NCBI RefSeq assembly: GCF_017814975.1
Contig: NZ_JAGIQA010000009.1
Location: 1-64,000 of the forward strand
DNA length: 64,000 nucleotides
Direction: 5' to 3'
Source of the DNA: Cupriavidus consociatus
Lineage (GTDB): Bacteria > Pseudomonadota > Gammaproteobacteria > Burkholderiales > Burkholderiaceae
A program made the translations under genes and the position numbers. Below, one piece after another: positions 53,343 through 62,875 of this stretch. The stretch's first letter is position 1. Every line of letters begins with the position of its first letter. Below the pieces are notes generated by a model. That model had not been told where the DNA came from and did no database searches. It worked only from the letters and a program-made list of their open reading frames with translations.

Positions 53343-54521
53343 ATGCATGACCTGACCTTTGTTCACGCTGACGCCGCGCATACCGAGTGGCAGGTTGCGC
53401 TGGCCGACTGCCAGCGCCAACTGGACACGCAGGACCTGCTGCGCCAGGCGCGGCTGGACCATGCGCCGCCGCTGACGCTCGGCTGGTGCTACCTCAGCGA
53501 TTACTACGCGCTGGCCGCGGAGGCGATCCTCGCCGCGTTGCAGCAGAACTGGCCCGGGGTGTCGTGGGTCGGCACGGTTGGCCTCGGCGTGTCGGCGAGC
53601 GGCGTGGAATACTTCGACCAGCCGGCCATGGCGCTGCTGGCGGCGCCGTTCCCGCGCGGCAGCTTCCAGCTGTTCTCGGGGCGCCAGCCCTTGCCGGCCG
53701 CGTCTTCGGACTTCGTCCCGCATACCGCGCTGGTGCATGCCGAGTGCAGCACACCGGACGTGCAGGAGCTGCTGCACGAACTGAGCGCGCGCACCGCCAC
53801 CGGCTACCTGTTCGGCGGACTGAGCTCGGCACGCAACCGTACCCTGCATATTGCAGACGGTGTGTATTCCGGCGGACTGTCCGGCGTGCTGTTTGGTCCG
53901 GAAGTCGAACTCGTCTCCCGCGTCACGCAGGGCTGCCAGCCGATCGGGCCGGCACGCGCGGTGACGCGCAGCGAACACAACCTGCTCTTCGCACTAGACG
54001 GCAAGCCCGCGCTGGATTGCGTGCTGCAAGACCTGGGCGTCGAGCGCGACGCACCCGTGGAAGCGATGGCCGAAGCGTTGTCGGGAACGCTTGCGGGATT
54101 GAACGCCGCCACCGACGATGCGCCGGTGCAGCCGGGCAGGTTCGGCTCGGATACGCTGGTGCGCCACCTGATCGGCCTGGATGTGCAGCATCGCGTGCTC
54201 GCGCTGGCCGACCAGGTCGCGCCGGGCATGCGGCTGGCGTTCTGCATGCGCAACGCCGCCGCGGCTCGCGCGGACCTGGAACGCATCGCCACGGAAATCC
54301 GCACGGACATCGAGCAAGGCGGCGGCCACGCGCGAGGCGCGCTCTACATCAGCTGCTCAGGCCGGGGCGGGCCGCATTTCGGCGCGCCGCATGCGGAGTT
54401 GCAAACCGTGCGCGGCGCACTGGGTGACCTTCCGCTGGCAGGCTTCTTTGCAGGCGGCGAGATCGCCCGGGATCACCTCTATGGCTATACCGGTGTGCTG
54501 ACGGTATTCACCAGCCATTGA
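53343..54521 (+). CDS. Stand-alone FIST N/C sensory-domain protein
   Basis: A 392-residue protein; CGGAGG lies ahead of the ATG at 53343, which is better placed than the ATG at 53313. FIST_N (about residues 30-220) includes WVGTVGLGVSASGVEYFDQPAMAL and ATGYLFGGLSSARN; FIST_C (about 235-375) ends LPLAGFFAGGEIARDHLYGYTGVLTVF. FIST domains are proposed ligand-binding sensory modules. Here there is no fused output domain and no kinase, cyclase or receptor gene beside it. Confidence 0.87.
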   Translation: MHDLTFVHADAAHTEWQVALADCQRQLDTQDLLRQARLDHAPPLTLGWCYLSDYYALAAEAILAALQQNWPGVSWVGTVGLGVSASGVEYFDQPAMALLAAPFPRGSFQLFSGRQPLPAASSDFVPHTALVHAECSTPDVQELLHELSARTATGYLFGGLSSARNRTLHIADGVYSGGLSGVLFGPEVELVSRVTQGCQPIGPARAVTRSEHNLLFALDGKPALDCVLQDLGVERDAPVEAMAEALSGTLAGLNAATDDAPVQPGRFGSDTLVRHLIGLDVQHRVLALADQVAPGMRLAFCMRNAAAARADLERIATEIRTDIEQGGGHARGALYISCSGRGGPHFGAPHAELQTVRGALGDLPLAGFFAGGEIARDHLYGYTGVLTVFTSH

Positions 54522-54561
54522 ACGGGCTGGCGCCGGGGCAGGGAACAGGCCAGGGACCAGG

Positions 54562-55611
54562 TCAGCCGATGACGGCTTCGATGCTGCGCACCTGCCGCGC
54601 AAACCAGCTGCGCAGCAAGCCGTTCGACCAGACCATCGGCAGTGAAGACGCAACCATGCGGTAGACCTCGCGGCGCGGCATCTTCGAGGCCCTGGCCGGG
54701 TCCAGCCAGTGTTCGTTGCGCACCAGCAGCAGCAAGGTTTCCATGCCGATCAGGATCGGCCACAGGCACGCCAGCCGCAGCCGGACGAAACGCCGCGGGA
54801 TGGCCAGCGTATAGGCCATGGCTTCATGGAAATGCGCCAGCGTCATGCCGGAAAGCGACCGCATCAGGGCATGCGCGCGCACCGAGGCGTCCGGCAGCAG
54901 CAAGTCCTGCGGACCCAGCCCGTGCTGAACCAGCAGCGACGCCGGCAGGTAGCAGCGGCCGATGCGCAGGTCCTTGCCGCAGTCGCGCAGCACATTGGTC
55001 ATCTGCAACGCCTTGCCGAAGCGGATCCCGCTGCGCAGCATGGCGCCGAGGTCTCCATTGATCGCACCCGGCACGTGCGCCGCGGTCATGTGGGTCCAGA
55101 ATTCGCCGACGCATCCGGCGACCATGTAGGTGTAGTGGTCCAGCGCCGCCAGGTCGGGCAGTGCCACGATGCGGCCGGCGCGCTCGTCGGGGAACGTGCG
55201 CAGGTCGAATTCCATGCCTTCGCTGAGGGTGGAGACGATCTGCCTTACCGCTTGCCGGTCAGCCGGTTCCAGCTGCGTGAGCACCGCCAGCGCGGGATCG
55301 AGCGACTCGAGCAGGATCCGCTCATCCGGGTGCTCCTGGTGGTGAGCCATCTCCGTCGCGATGCGGAGCGCCGACGCCGCGCCATCCGTGTTGCCGTTGA
55401 CCTGGTCACGCAACGACAGCAGCAACGCCAGCCGGCATTCCGGCGCAACCAGCGCCGTATCAGCGATCGTGTCGGCGGCACGCGCCAGCAGGTAGGCCAG
55501 CCCGACCGGATCGCGCATCCGCGCGGGCAGCACGCGCAGCGTGAGGTAGAACGAACGCGAGACGCCTTTGAGCAGCGGACCGAGGAGGAACGCCCGGCTG
55601 GGTTCGCGCAT
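54562..55611 (-). CDS. Squalene/phytoene synthase family protein
   Basis: A 349-residue all-helical isoprenoid synthase. The two Mg-diphosphate motifs are RAADTIADT (DxxxD near residue 47) and NVLRDCGKDLRIGRCYLP (DxxxD near 220). The RSFYLTLRVLP N-terminal signature is also present. It would join two prenyl diphosphates head to head to phytoene or squalene. No phytoene desaturase, hopanoid hpn or cyclase genes are next to it, so the product is uncertain. A 116-bp gap separates it from the hydrolase upstream. Confidence 0.87.
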   Translation of the reverse strand: MREPSRAFLLGPLLKGVSRSFYLTLRVLPARMRDPVGLAYLLARAADTIADTALVAPECRLALLLSLRDQVNGNTDGAASALRIATEMAHHQEHPDERILLESLDPALAVLTQLEPADRQAVRQIVSTLSEGMEFDLRTFPDERAGRIVALPDLAALDHYTYMVAGCVGEFWTHMTAAHVPGAINGDLGAMLRSGIRFGKALQMTNVLRDCGKDLRIGRCYLPASLLVQHGLGPQDLLLPDASVRAHALMRSLSGMTLAHFHEAMAYTLAIPRRFVRLRLACLWPILIGMETLLLLVRNEHWLDPARASKMPRREVYRMVASSLPMVWSNGLLRSWFARQVRSIEAVIG

Positions 55612-55727
55612 GGGTGGTGTCCTGTTCCCTGAGAGGTTTGCGGAATGGCATGGCCCGCCTGGCCGCAGGCCGGCCCGGGCATTGTACCTTTGGCGCAACG
55701 GGCAGGTCCTGGATCCGCGGGCGCTAC

Positions 55728-56387
55728 TCAGGGCAAGGCTTTGCCCAGATAACGCTCGAACCACTGCGACGCCAGGCGGGCGACGGATTCCAGTGCTCCG
55801 GGTTCCTCGAACAAATGGGAGGCGCCGGGAACGATCACCAGCTTCTTCTGGCACTTGAGCTGGGCGAAGGCGAACTCATTGCGTTCAATGACGCTCACAT
55901 CCAGCCCGCCGATGATCAGCATGGTGGGCGCAAGCAGATTCGCCAGCGCATCGGCGCCCGCCAGGTCGACCCTGCCGCCGCGTGAAACGATCGCGTGTAT
56001 CGGGATCGGCGACTGGCTGGCGGCACGGATCGACGCGGCGGCACCGATGCTGGCGCCGAAGTAGCCCAGCTTCGTTGGCACGCCTTGCTGCCGCACCAGC
56101 CAGTCGGTCGCCTGCGCCAGGCGCGATGCCAGCAGCCCGACGTCGAAGCGGATCGCCTGCACCTGGTCCTCGTCCGGCATGAGCAGGTCCATCAACAGCG
56201 TTCCCATGCCGCAGCGGTTGAGCTCGGCGGCCACATACCGATTGCGCGGGCTATGCCGGGAACTGCCGGTGCCGTGTGCGAACAGTACCAGGGCGCCTGC
56301 GCCTGGCGGCAAGGCCAGCATGCCTTGCAACGCCACGCCACCCGCGGGGATCACAACGTCGATGGCATCTGCACTGCTGCTGCGCAT
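55728..56387 (-). CDS. Alpha/beta hydrolase (dienelactone hydrolase-like)
   Basis: A 219-residue protein from the ATG at 56387; GGAGG lies 7 bp ahead. The oxyanion strand is LVLFAHGTGSSRHS, the nucleophile Ser in YFGASIGAAA, the Asp near IIGGLDVSVIERN, and the His in VPGASHLFEEPGALE. The HGTGSSRHSPRNRYVA segment and the C-terminus match the family often fused to or near phosphoribosyltransferases. It is probably a cytoplasmic esterase of unknown substrate. Confidence 0.83.
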   Translation of the reverse strand: MRSSSADAIDVVIPAGGVALQGMLALPPGAGALVLFAHGTGSSRHSPRNRYVAAELNRCGMGTLLMDLLMPDEDQVQAIRFDVGLLASRLAQATDWLVRQQGVPTKLGYFGASIGAAASIRAASQSPIPIHAIVSRGGRVDLAGADALANLLAPTMLIIGGLDVSVIERNEFAFAQLKCQKKLVIVPGASHLFEEPGALESVARLASQWFERYLGKALP

Positions 56388-56574
56388 GGCCGCCCTCCGG
56401 AAGATGGCGCTTCGACGCTGCCTGCGTTGCAATCGGCCCCATCGCAGTCCACTATAGGGCGAGCGTAGCGGGGAGGCCAGCCGCCCCTGCTGGTCCGCTG
56501 ACGCGCGGAATCGTCAAGCAATCCACCAGCGATCGACCGCGATCGACCAACGTCCCGATGCATCAGGAGAGGCC

Positions 56575-57063
56575 ATGAAGACCCTGTTTCTCGTCCGCCA
56601 CGCCAAGTCAAGCCGCGATGACCCGTCCTTGCCAGACCGCGAGCGGCCGCTGGACGATCGCGGGCAGCGCGATGCCCCGGAAATGGGCAAGCGCCTGGCC
56701 GAGCGCAAGGTAAAGCCGGATCTGCTCGTGTCGAGTCCGGCCGTGCGCGCGCTGGCCACGGCGCACCTGATCGCCGACGAACTCGGCTATGCGCGCAAGG
56801 ATATCGCGATCGATGACCGCCTGTACGCCAGCAGTGCGGATGAGCTGCTGGCTGTTGTTCGTGCGCTCGACAAGAAGCTTGGCAGCGTGATGTTGTTCGG
56901 CCACAACCCCGAATTCACTGACTTCGCACAGCGCCTGTCGGGCGAGATCACCGACATGCCGACCTGTGCCGTCGCCAGGTTCCGTTTCGACACCAAGTCG
57001 TGGGCGGATGTCGGGGACATCACCCCGTCGAAAGTCTCGCTGGATTCGCCCGGGAAGTCGTAG
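56575..57063 (+). CDS. SixA-like phosphohistidine phosphatase
   Basis: A 162-residue histidine-phosphatase-superfamily protein. The catalytic His is H9 in LFLVRHAKSS; the second His is in LFGHNPEFTDF, and DLLVSSPAVRALATA is the conserved middle Arg segment. It is SixA-like in size. SixA removes phosphate from His in phosphorelay or PTS proteins. It is a single gene divergent from the hydrolase. Confidence 0.9.
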   Translation: MKTLFLVRHAKSSRDDPSLPDRERPLDDRGQRDAPEMGKRLAERKVKPDLLVSSPAVRALATAHLIADELGYARKDIAIDDRLYASSADELLAVVRALDKKLGSVMLFGHNPEFTDFAQRLSGEITDMPTCAVARFRFDTKSWADVGDITPSKVSLDSPGKS

Positions 57064-57139
57064 TCGAAGGTCGGGCGTGGGCGCTGCAGCGATATCTCCG
57101 GCTTGACCATCCGGGGCGAAGCGATAAGAATTTGCGATC

Positions 57140-57155
57140 GCAGGCGAAAGCCTGC
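57140..57155 (+). terminator. GAAA-tetraloop hairpin downstream of the phosphatase
   Basis: GCAGGC-GAAA-GCCTGC at 57140-57155, followed at a distance by CTTTTCTG. It lies 77 bp after the phosphatase stop and 32 bp before the LysR start. The T-run is displaced, so termination efficiency is uncertain. Confidence 0.4.
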
Positions 57156-57186
57156 CTTCATGCTTTTCTGCCCGTCGTCCCACCCC

Positions 57187-58113
57187 ATGATTCCACCCGT
57201 CAGCACCCTCCACGGCCGCCTCAAGATGCAGCACCTGCGCCTGCTGCTGGCGGTGGAGGAGCGCGGCTCGCTGCGGCAGGCGGCCGAGGCGCTGACGTTG
57301 ACGCAGCCCGCCGTCAGCAAGATGTTGCAGGACATGGAAGACCTGCTGGGCGTGCCGCTGTTCGAGCGCCATGCGCGCGGGCTGCGTGCGACGCGCTTCG
57401 GAATGGCGGCCACGCGCTATGCCAGGCTGGTGTTTGCCGACATGGACGGCTTGCGCGACGAGCTGGTGGCGCTCGAGTCGGGCAAGATCGGGCGCGTGCG
57501 CGTCGGCGCGGTGATGGCGCCGACGCCTGGCCTGCTGGCCGAGGTGATCCGGCGGCTGAACCGCGACCATCCGCGGCTGGAGGTGGCGGTGCAGGTGGAG
57601 ACCAGCGACCTGCTGGTGCCGCTGCTGGAGCGCGACCAGCTCGATATCGTGCTGGGCCGCGTGCCCGATGGCTGGGACAGTAGCAGCCTCGAGTTCGAGC
57701 AGCTTGGCGACGAGGGCCTGGCGATCGTGGTTGGGCCGCAGCACCCGCTGGCGCGGCGGCGCAAGCTGACGTTCGCGGAGCTGACCCGCTACCCGTGGAT
57801 CATGCAGCCACGGCCCAGTCCGATGCGCGCGCTGATCGACCGCTCGTTCGAGGATGCGGGCGTGCCGGCCCCGCCGTCGACCATCGAGACCGCCGCGGTG
57901 CTGATGACCACGTCGCTGCTCGCCGACAGCGAGCTGATCGCGGTGCTGCCGGAGTCGGTGGCGGCGTACTACGGCCGCCTCGGCGCGCTGGCGGTGCTGC
58001 CGTTGCCGCTGCCGCGCAAGCTGGGGCCATACGGCATCGTCACGCGGCGCGGGCGCCCGCCGACCGCATCGATGAGCCTGCTGATCGATATGCTGCTGGC
58101 GCTGTCGCGCTAG
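57187..58113 (+). CDS. LysR-family regulator (GbpR-like), copy 1 of the sugar-acid module
   Basis: A 308-residue LysR protein. The start [18 protein letters not shown], with HGRLKM before the first helix, marks the GbpR-like subgroup. The HTH is [20 protein letters not shown]. It is clearly paralogous to the LysR at 60790: both have the -TL-GRL-M start and LFER..RG.R pattern. Its TAG overlaps the convergent dehydrogenase stop as CTAG. It likely regulates the adjacent minus-strand catabolic genes. Confidence 0.87.
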   Translation: MIPPVSTLHGRLKMQHLRLLLAVEERGSLRQAAEALTLTQPAVSKMLQDMEDLLGVPLFERHARGLRATRFGMAATRYARLVFADMDGLRDELVALESGKIGRVRVGAVMAPTPGLLAEVIRRLNRDHPRLEVAVQVETSDLLVPLLERDQLDIVLGRVPDGWDSSSLEFEQLGDEGLAIVVGPQHPLARRRKLTFAELTRYPWIMQPRPSPMRALIDRSFEDAGVPAPPSTIETAAVLMTTSLLADSELIAVLPESVAAYYGRLGALAVLPLPLPRKLGPYGIVTRRGRPPTASMSLLIDMLLALSR

Positions 58114-59684
58114 CGCTGCAGCTTGCCGTCGAGGCGCCAGGCGTGGCGCTGCTCGCTGTCGGGGCGCAGCGAGGCGGGCAGCAGGTCCGCCGGCATGTCC
58201 TGGTAGCTGACTGGCCGCACGAAGCGCGCGATCGCGAGGCTGCCGACCGAGGTCGAGCGGCCATCGGACGTGGCGGGCCAGGGGCCGCCGTGGACCATGG
58301 CGTGTCCGACTTCCACGCCGGTGCCGAAGCCATTGACCAGAATGCGGCCCGCCAGGCGCTCCAGCGCGGGCAGCAGCGTGCGCGCGGTGTCATGGTCGGC
58401 GGGGTCGATATGCAGCGCGGCGGTAAGCTGGCCCTCCAGCGATTCGACCACGCGCCGCATTTCCGCCACATCGCGGCAGCGCACCACCAGCGACGACGCA
58501 CCAAAGACTTCGTGGCGCAGCGTCTGGTCGGCCAGGAAGGCCTCGGCGCTGGTGCTGAACAGCGCCGCCTGCCCTTGCAACGTGCTGCCTGCCTGGCCGC
58601 GCGCCACCAGCTGTACCTGCGCATGCTGCGCGAGCGTGCCGACGCCGTTGCAGTAGGCGCGCAGGATGCCGGCGCTCAGCATGCTCTGCGCGCCGATGTC
58701 CGCCAGGCTTGCGGCCGCGGCTTCCAGGAACTGGTCCAGGCCTGCGCTTTCTATTGCCAGAACCAGTCCGGGATTGGTGCAGAACTGTCCGGCGCCCAAT
58801 GTCAGCGAACTGGCAAAGGCCGCGCCGATGGCTTGCGCACGGTTGGCCAGCGCATGCGGGAACAGCAGCACGGGATTGATGCTGCTCATCTCCGCAAACA
58901 CGGGAATCGGCTCCGGACGTGCCGCGGCGATCGCCATCAGCGCCTGGCCGCCGGCGCGCGAGCCGGTGAAGCCGACTGCCTTGATGCGCCGGTCCGCCAC
59001 CAGTCCCTGGCCGATTTCCAGCCCGGTGTCGAACAGCAGCGAGAAGGTGCCCTCGGGCAGGTCCAGCTCCGCCGCGGCCTGCTGGATGGCACGGCCGACC
59101 AGCTCGGACGTGCCGGGGTGCGCCGGATGCGCCTTGACGATGACGGGGCAGCCGGCGGCCAGTGCGGATGCGGTATCGCCGCCCGCGACCGAGAACGCCA
59201 GCGGGAAGTTGCTGGCGCCGAAGACCGCGACGGGGCCCAGCGGGATATGGCGCAGGCGCAGGTCGGGGCGCGGCAGCGGCTGGCGCTCGGGCTGGGCCGG
59301 GTCCACGCGCAGTTCCAGGAAATCGCCCTGGCGCAGCATGCCGGCGAACAGGCGCAACTGGCCGACAGTGCGGCCGCGCTCGCCTTCGATGCGGCCGCGC
59401 GGCAGGCCGGATTCGGCGACGCAGCGGTCGATCAGCGCGTCGTCCAGCGCGAGGATATTCGCGGCGATGGCTTCGAGGAATTCGGCGCGCCGCGCGGGCG
59501 CGATCTCGCGATAGGTGTCGAAGGCCTGCCATGCCAGCGCACAGGCTTGGTCGAGCTGTGCCGGCGTGGCACCGCCGAAGGCGGGTTCGAGCGTGGCGCC
59601 GGTGGCGGCGTCGACGGCGTGCAGCGTGCCATGGGTGCCGCGAACCGCGCGGCGGCCGATCAGGAGGTCGCCTGAGAGCGTCAT
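58110..59684 (-). CDS. Alpha-ketoglutaric-semialdehyde-type aldehyde dehydrogenase
   Basis: A 524-residue NAD(P)-dependent aldehyde dehydrogenase. [43 protein letters not shown] is the coenzyme region; [19 protein letters not shown] (general base Glu) and [12 protein letters not shown] (catalytic Cys) follow. The FGASNFP and GQFCTNPG variants are characteristic of the 2,5-dioxovalerate/KGSA group. It would oxidise 2-oxoglutarate semialdehyde to 2-oxoglutarate. It lies 20 bp after the DapA-family gene, in one operon. Confidence 0.88.
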   Translation of the reverse strand: MTLSGDLLIGRRAVRGTHGTLHAVDAATGATLEPAFGGATPAQLDQACALAWQAFDTYREIAPARRAEFLEAIAANILALDDALIDRCVAESGLPRGRIEGERGRTVGQLRLFAGMLRQGDFLELRVDPAQPERQPLPRPDLRLRHIPLGPVAVFGASNFPLAFSVAGGDTASALAAGCPVIVKAHPAHPGTSELVGRAIQQAAAELDLPEGTFSLLFDTGLEIGQGLVADRRIKAVGFTGSRAGGQALMAIAAARPEPIPVFAEMSSINPVLLFPHALANRAQAIGAAFASSLTLGAGQFCTNPGLVLAIESAGLDQFLEAAAASLADIGAQSMLSAGILRAYCNGVGTLAQHAQVQLVARGQAGSTLQGQAALFSTSAEAFLADQTLRHEVFGASSLVVRCRDVAEMRRVVESLEGQLTAALHIDPADHDTARTLLPALERLAGRILVNGFGTGVEVGHAMVHGGPWPATSDGRSTSVGSLAIARFVRPVSYQDMPADLLPASLRPDSEQRHAWRLDGKLQR

Positions 59685-59704
59685 GTCTTGTCCTTGCTTG
59701 AGGT

Positions 59705-60634
59705 TCAACGGGCCCAGCGCAGCACCAGCGGATCCAGCCGCCGCGCAATCTTCAGCAGCCCCTCGCGCGTGGCCGGATGCATCGGCTGCAGCGGATGGCG
59801 TACGGCGTCCGAGGCAATCACCCCGCCTTCCTTCATCAACGCCTTGCTGGTCGCCAGCCACCCCTGCCGGTTCTCGTAGTTGATCAGCGGCAGCCACTGC
59901 TGGTAGCGCTGCGCCGCCAGCTCGGCGTCGCCTGCCTGCCACGCATCCAGGATCTGGCGGATGCCGTCGGGGAAGCCCGCGCCGGTCATCGCGCCGGTGG
60001 CGCCGGCTTCCAGATCGGCCATCAGCGTGATGGCTTCCTCGCCATCCCACGGGCCGACGATGGCGTCGCCCCCCAGCTCGATCAGTTCGCGCAGCTTGGC
60101 CGCTGCCTGCGGCACTTCGATCTTGAAGTACGAGACGTTGGCCAGCTCGCGCGCCATGCGGGCGAGAAAGGGTGCCGACAGCGTGGTGCCGCTGACCGGC
60201 GCGTCCTGGATCATGATGGGGATGTCGATGGCATCGGAGACCGTGGCGAAGAAGTCGTAGATGCCGCGCTCGGGCACGCGGATGGTGGCGCCGTGGTAAG
60301 GCGGCATCACCATCACCATGGCGGCGCCGGCGTCCTGCGCCGCGCGGCTGCGCTCGGCGCAGATGCGCGAGCTGAAATGCGTGGTGGTGACGATCACCGG
60401 CACGCGGCCGTCCACGTGCTCCAGCACGGTCTTCATCAGCACGCTGCGCTCGTCGTCGGTCAGCACGAACTGCTCGGAGAAGTTGGCCAGGATGCAGATG
60501 CCGTGCGACCCGGCGTCGATCATGAAGTCGATGCAGCGGCGCTGGCCGTCGAGGTCGAGGCCGCCTTGCTCGTCGAAAATGGTCGGTGCGACCGGGAATA
60601 CGCCGCGGTAGACGGGCGCCTGGGATCGGGTCAT
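59705..60634 (-). CDS. DapA-family sugar-acid dehydratase or aldolase (2-keto-3-deoxy-arabonate dehydratase-like)
   Basis: A 309-residue protein; GGAGGAG lies ahead of the ATG at 60634. The TIM barrel has the catalytic Tyr region VMPPYHG, the Schiff-base Lys in [16 protein letters not shown] and the [11 protein letters not shown] loop in place of the usual GTTGE. Linkage to a ketoglutarate-semialdehyde dehydrogenase points to L-2-keto-3-deoxyarabonate dehydratase or 5-keto-4-deoxyglucarate dehydratase, both of which make 2-oxoglutarate semialdehyde. The exact substrate is inferred. Confidence 0.85.
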   Translation of the reverse strand: MTRSQAPVYRGVFPVAPTIFDEQGGLDLDGQRRCIDFMIDAGSHGICILANFSEQFVLTDDERSVLMKTVLEHVDGRVPVIVTTTHFSSRICAERSRAAQDAGAAMVMVMPPYHGATIRVPERGIYDFFATVSDAIDIPIMIQDAPVSGTTLSAPFLARMARELANVSYFKIEVPQAAAKLRELIELGGDAIVGPWDGEEAITLMADLEAGATGAMTGAGFPDGIRQILDAWQAGDAELAAQRYQQWLPLINYENRQGWLATSKALMKEGGVIASDAVRHPLQPMHPATREGLLKIARRLDPLVLRWAR

Positions 60635-60709
60635 GGTCTCCTCCTTGCGGCTGGCACGCGGCCAGCGCGGGTTGTGAGTTGTCAATCGGGGCAGTCAATC
60701 AGGTCGGGC

Positions 60710-60743
60710 CAATATACGAGCAGGGCAGTGGGGCTGTATATTG
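60710..60743. promoter_or_regulatory. Separated inverted repeat between the dehydratase and LysR genes
   Basis: CAATATAC (60710-60717) and GTATATTG (60736-60743) are exact complements with an 18-bp spacer, in the 155-bp intergenic region between the divergent DapA-family gene and LysR copy 2. The AT-rich arms in GC-rich surroundings suggest an operator or overlapping promoters. Confidence 0.5.
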
Positions 60744-60789
60744 AAACCTTTCCATCTGGTGATCGCTTTTGCTACTCACAAATCCCAGC

Positions 60790-61737
60790 ATGAAATCCAC
60801 TCTGGACACTCTCACCGGCCGCTTGCGCATGAAGCAGCTGCAGCTATTGATCGCGCTGGACGAGCGCCAGTCGCTGCACCAGGCCGCGGCCGCGATGGCA
60901 ATGACCCAGTCGGCCGCCAGCAAGTCGCTGCAGGAACTGGAAGGCATGCTGGAAGCGCCGCTGTTCGAGCGCTCCAAGCGCGGCATGCGCCCCAACGCCT
61001 TCGGCCATTGCGTGATCCGCCATGCACGGCAGCTGGTGGCGGACCTGGGTGCGATGTGCGAGGAAGTGGCCGGCATCCGCGCGGGAAGTGGCGGGCGCGT
61101 CGCCGTCGGCGTGATCATGGGCGCGATACCGGGTGTGCTGGTGCCGGCGCTCGAGCAGTTGCGACAGGCGCATCCGGACCTGGCGCTCGAGATCATCGAG
61201 GACACCAGCCTGCGCCTGCTCGGCCAGCTCGATGACGGCCATCTCGATCTCGTGCTCGGCCGCTCGCTGGTCAGCGACGAACCCGGCAAGTACCACTACC
61301 ACCCGCTGGGCGACGAGCAGGTATCCGTGGTGGTCGGCCACCTCCATCCAGCGTCCCGGGCACGGGCGATGGACTTCGGCGACCTCGCCGGTTATCGCTG
61401 GATCACTTACGCGGGGCACATGCCGATGCATGCGCTGCTGCAGCGCGAACTGGACCATGCCGGGGTCAGCTTCCCCGCCAATGCCATTTCCACGTCGTCG
61501 GCGCTGATCACCGTGGCGATGCTCCAGCGCGATCCCGGGCTGGTATCGCTGCTGCCGGCCAGCGTGGCGCAGCTGTTCGTGCGCCAGAAGATGCTGCGCA
61601 TCCTGCCCGTGACGCTGCAATCGCGGCAGGAAACCTTCGGCATCGTCACGCGGCGCGGCGGCGCCTTGTCCGCTTCCGCGCGGCAACTGGTGGCGATCCT
61701 GAAAGCGCAGGCGGGCAAGGCGGCCTTAGCGGCATAA
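60790..61737 (+). CDS. LysR-family regulator (GbpR-like), copy 2 of the sugar-acid module
   Basis: A 315-residue LysR protein starting at ATG 60790 (MKSTLDTLTGRLRMKQLQLL). The HTH is AAAMAMTQSAASKSLQELEG. It is paralogous to the LysR at 57187. Located between the divergent catabolic genes and the Bug-PdxA pair, it probably controls one or both. The final ~15 residues are Ala-rich. Confidence 0.87.
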   Translation: MKSTLDTLTGRLRMKQLQLLIALDERQSLHQAAAAMAMTQSAASKSLQELEGMLEAPLFERSKRGMRPNAFGHCVIRHARQLVADLGAMCEEVAGIRAGSGGRVAVGVIMGAIPGVLVPALEQLRQAHPDLALEIIEDTSLRLLGQLDDGHLDLVLGRSLVSDEPGKYHYHPLGDEQVSVVVGHLHPASRARAMDFGDLAGYRWITYAGHMPMHALLQRELDHAGVSFPANAISTSSALITVAMLQRDPGLVSLLPASVAQLFVRQKMLRILPVTLQSRQETFGIVTRRGGALSASARQLVAILKAQAGKAALAA

Positions 61738-61883
61738 CCCAGGCCAAGGCATAGCCCAGGTATAACCCAGGTATAACTCCAAGTGATCGCCAGTTCAAAA
61801 AACGTCAGTAGTAGCGAATCGCTGATGCCCATATAGTCTGCTCATCCGCGCCACCAGAGCCGGACAGCAAATCGGAGACAGCG

Positions 61884-62852
61884 ATGAAGACAAGGATTGC
61901 CGGCGCACTCGCCGGCCTGGCCACGGTGGCCGCTGCAGTGACGACCAGCGCCTGGGCGCAGGACACCCGGCCGGTGCGCCTGATGGTGGGGGCCGCGCCT
62001 GGCGGCGGCACCGACGTGATGGCGCGCATCGTCTCCGACAAGCTCGCCGCACAGTTGAAGCAGCCCGTCGTGGTCGACAACCGCCCCGGCGCCTCCAATA
62101 CCATCGCCGCGGACATCACCGCCAAGGCCGCGCCGGATGGCAACACGCTGCTGATGGGCGTGGTCACCTCGCAGGCGATCGCGCCGCACCTGCTCAAGCT
62201 GCAGTTCGACCCGCTCAAGGACCTGGCGCCGGTGGCGCTGGTGTCGTCGGTGCCTAACGTGCTGGTGGTCAACAACCAGGTGCAGGCGCGCGACGTCAAG
62301 GCGCTGGTCGCGGAGATCAAGGCCAGCCCGGACAAGTTCCGCTTCAGCTCGTCGGGCGTCGGCAGCACCCAGCACCTGGCCGGCGCCGCGTTTGCGCGCC
62401 AGATCCAGGGCAAGCTGCTGCACGTGCCATACAAGAGCAGCAGCAGCGCGCTGGTCGACCTGATGGGCGGCCAGGTGGACATGAGCTTCGAGACCATGCC
62501 GTCTGTGATCAGCCATATCAAGGCCGGCAAGCTGCGCGCGCTGGCGGTGACCGCGGACAAGCGCTCGGCGCTGCTGCCCAATGTGCCGACGCTGGCCGAG
62601 GCTGGCGTGCCGGGCATCCAGATGAATGCCTGGTACGGCGTCTATGCGCCGGCTGGCACGCCGCCCGCCACGCTGCAGAAGCTGGGCACCGCGCTGTCGA
62701 CCGTGATCAAGGATCCGGATACCGTGCGCAGGCTGGCCGACGTGGGGGCCGTACCCGGCACGCTGACCGCTGCGCAGTTCGATGCCTTCTCGCGTGCCGA
62801 GTACGCGCGCTATGGCAAGCTGATCGCCGAGCTTGGCGTCAAGCTCGACTGA
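61884..62852 (+). CDS. Bug/TctC-family solute-binding protein, copy 3
   Basis: A 322-residue receptor; GGAGA lies ahead of the ATG. The signal peptide ends in SAWAQ. Signatures are VRLMVGAAPGGGTDVMARI, VVVDNRPGASNTIAADI and FRFSSSGVGSTQHLAGAAF. It precedes the PdxA-family gene by 23 bp and is probably in its operon, suggesting a hydroxylated carboxylate such as a C4 sugar acid as ligand. No membrane subunits are present within the window. Confidence 0.9.
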   Translation: MKTRIAGALAGLATVAAAVTTSAWAQDTRPVRLMVGAAPGGGTDVMARIVSDKLAAQLKQPVVVDNRPGASNTIAADITAKAAPDGNTLLMGVVTSQAIAPHLLKLQFDPLKDLAPVALVSSVPNVLVVNNQVQARDVKALVAEIKASPDKFRFSSSGVGSTQHLAGAAFARQIQGKLLHVPYKSSSSALVDLMGGQVDMSFETMPSVISHIKAGKLRALAVTADKRSALLPNVPTLAEAGVPGIQMNAWYGVYAPAGTPPATLQKLGTALSTVIKDPDTVRRLADVGAVPGTLTAAQFDAFSRAEYARYGKLIAELGVKLD

Positions 62853-62875
62853 GCCTGAATTTCAAGAGTAATTTC

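Noticed and set aside
60769..60789. Upstream TTG start for the second LysR regulator
   Set aside because: The ATG at 60790 gives the same N-terminal layout (STL-x-GRL-x-M) as the paralogous regulator starting at 57187, so the earlier start is unnecessary.
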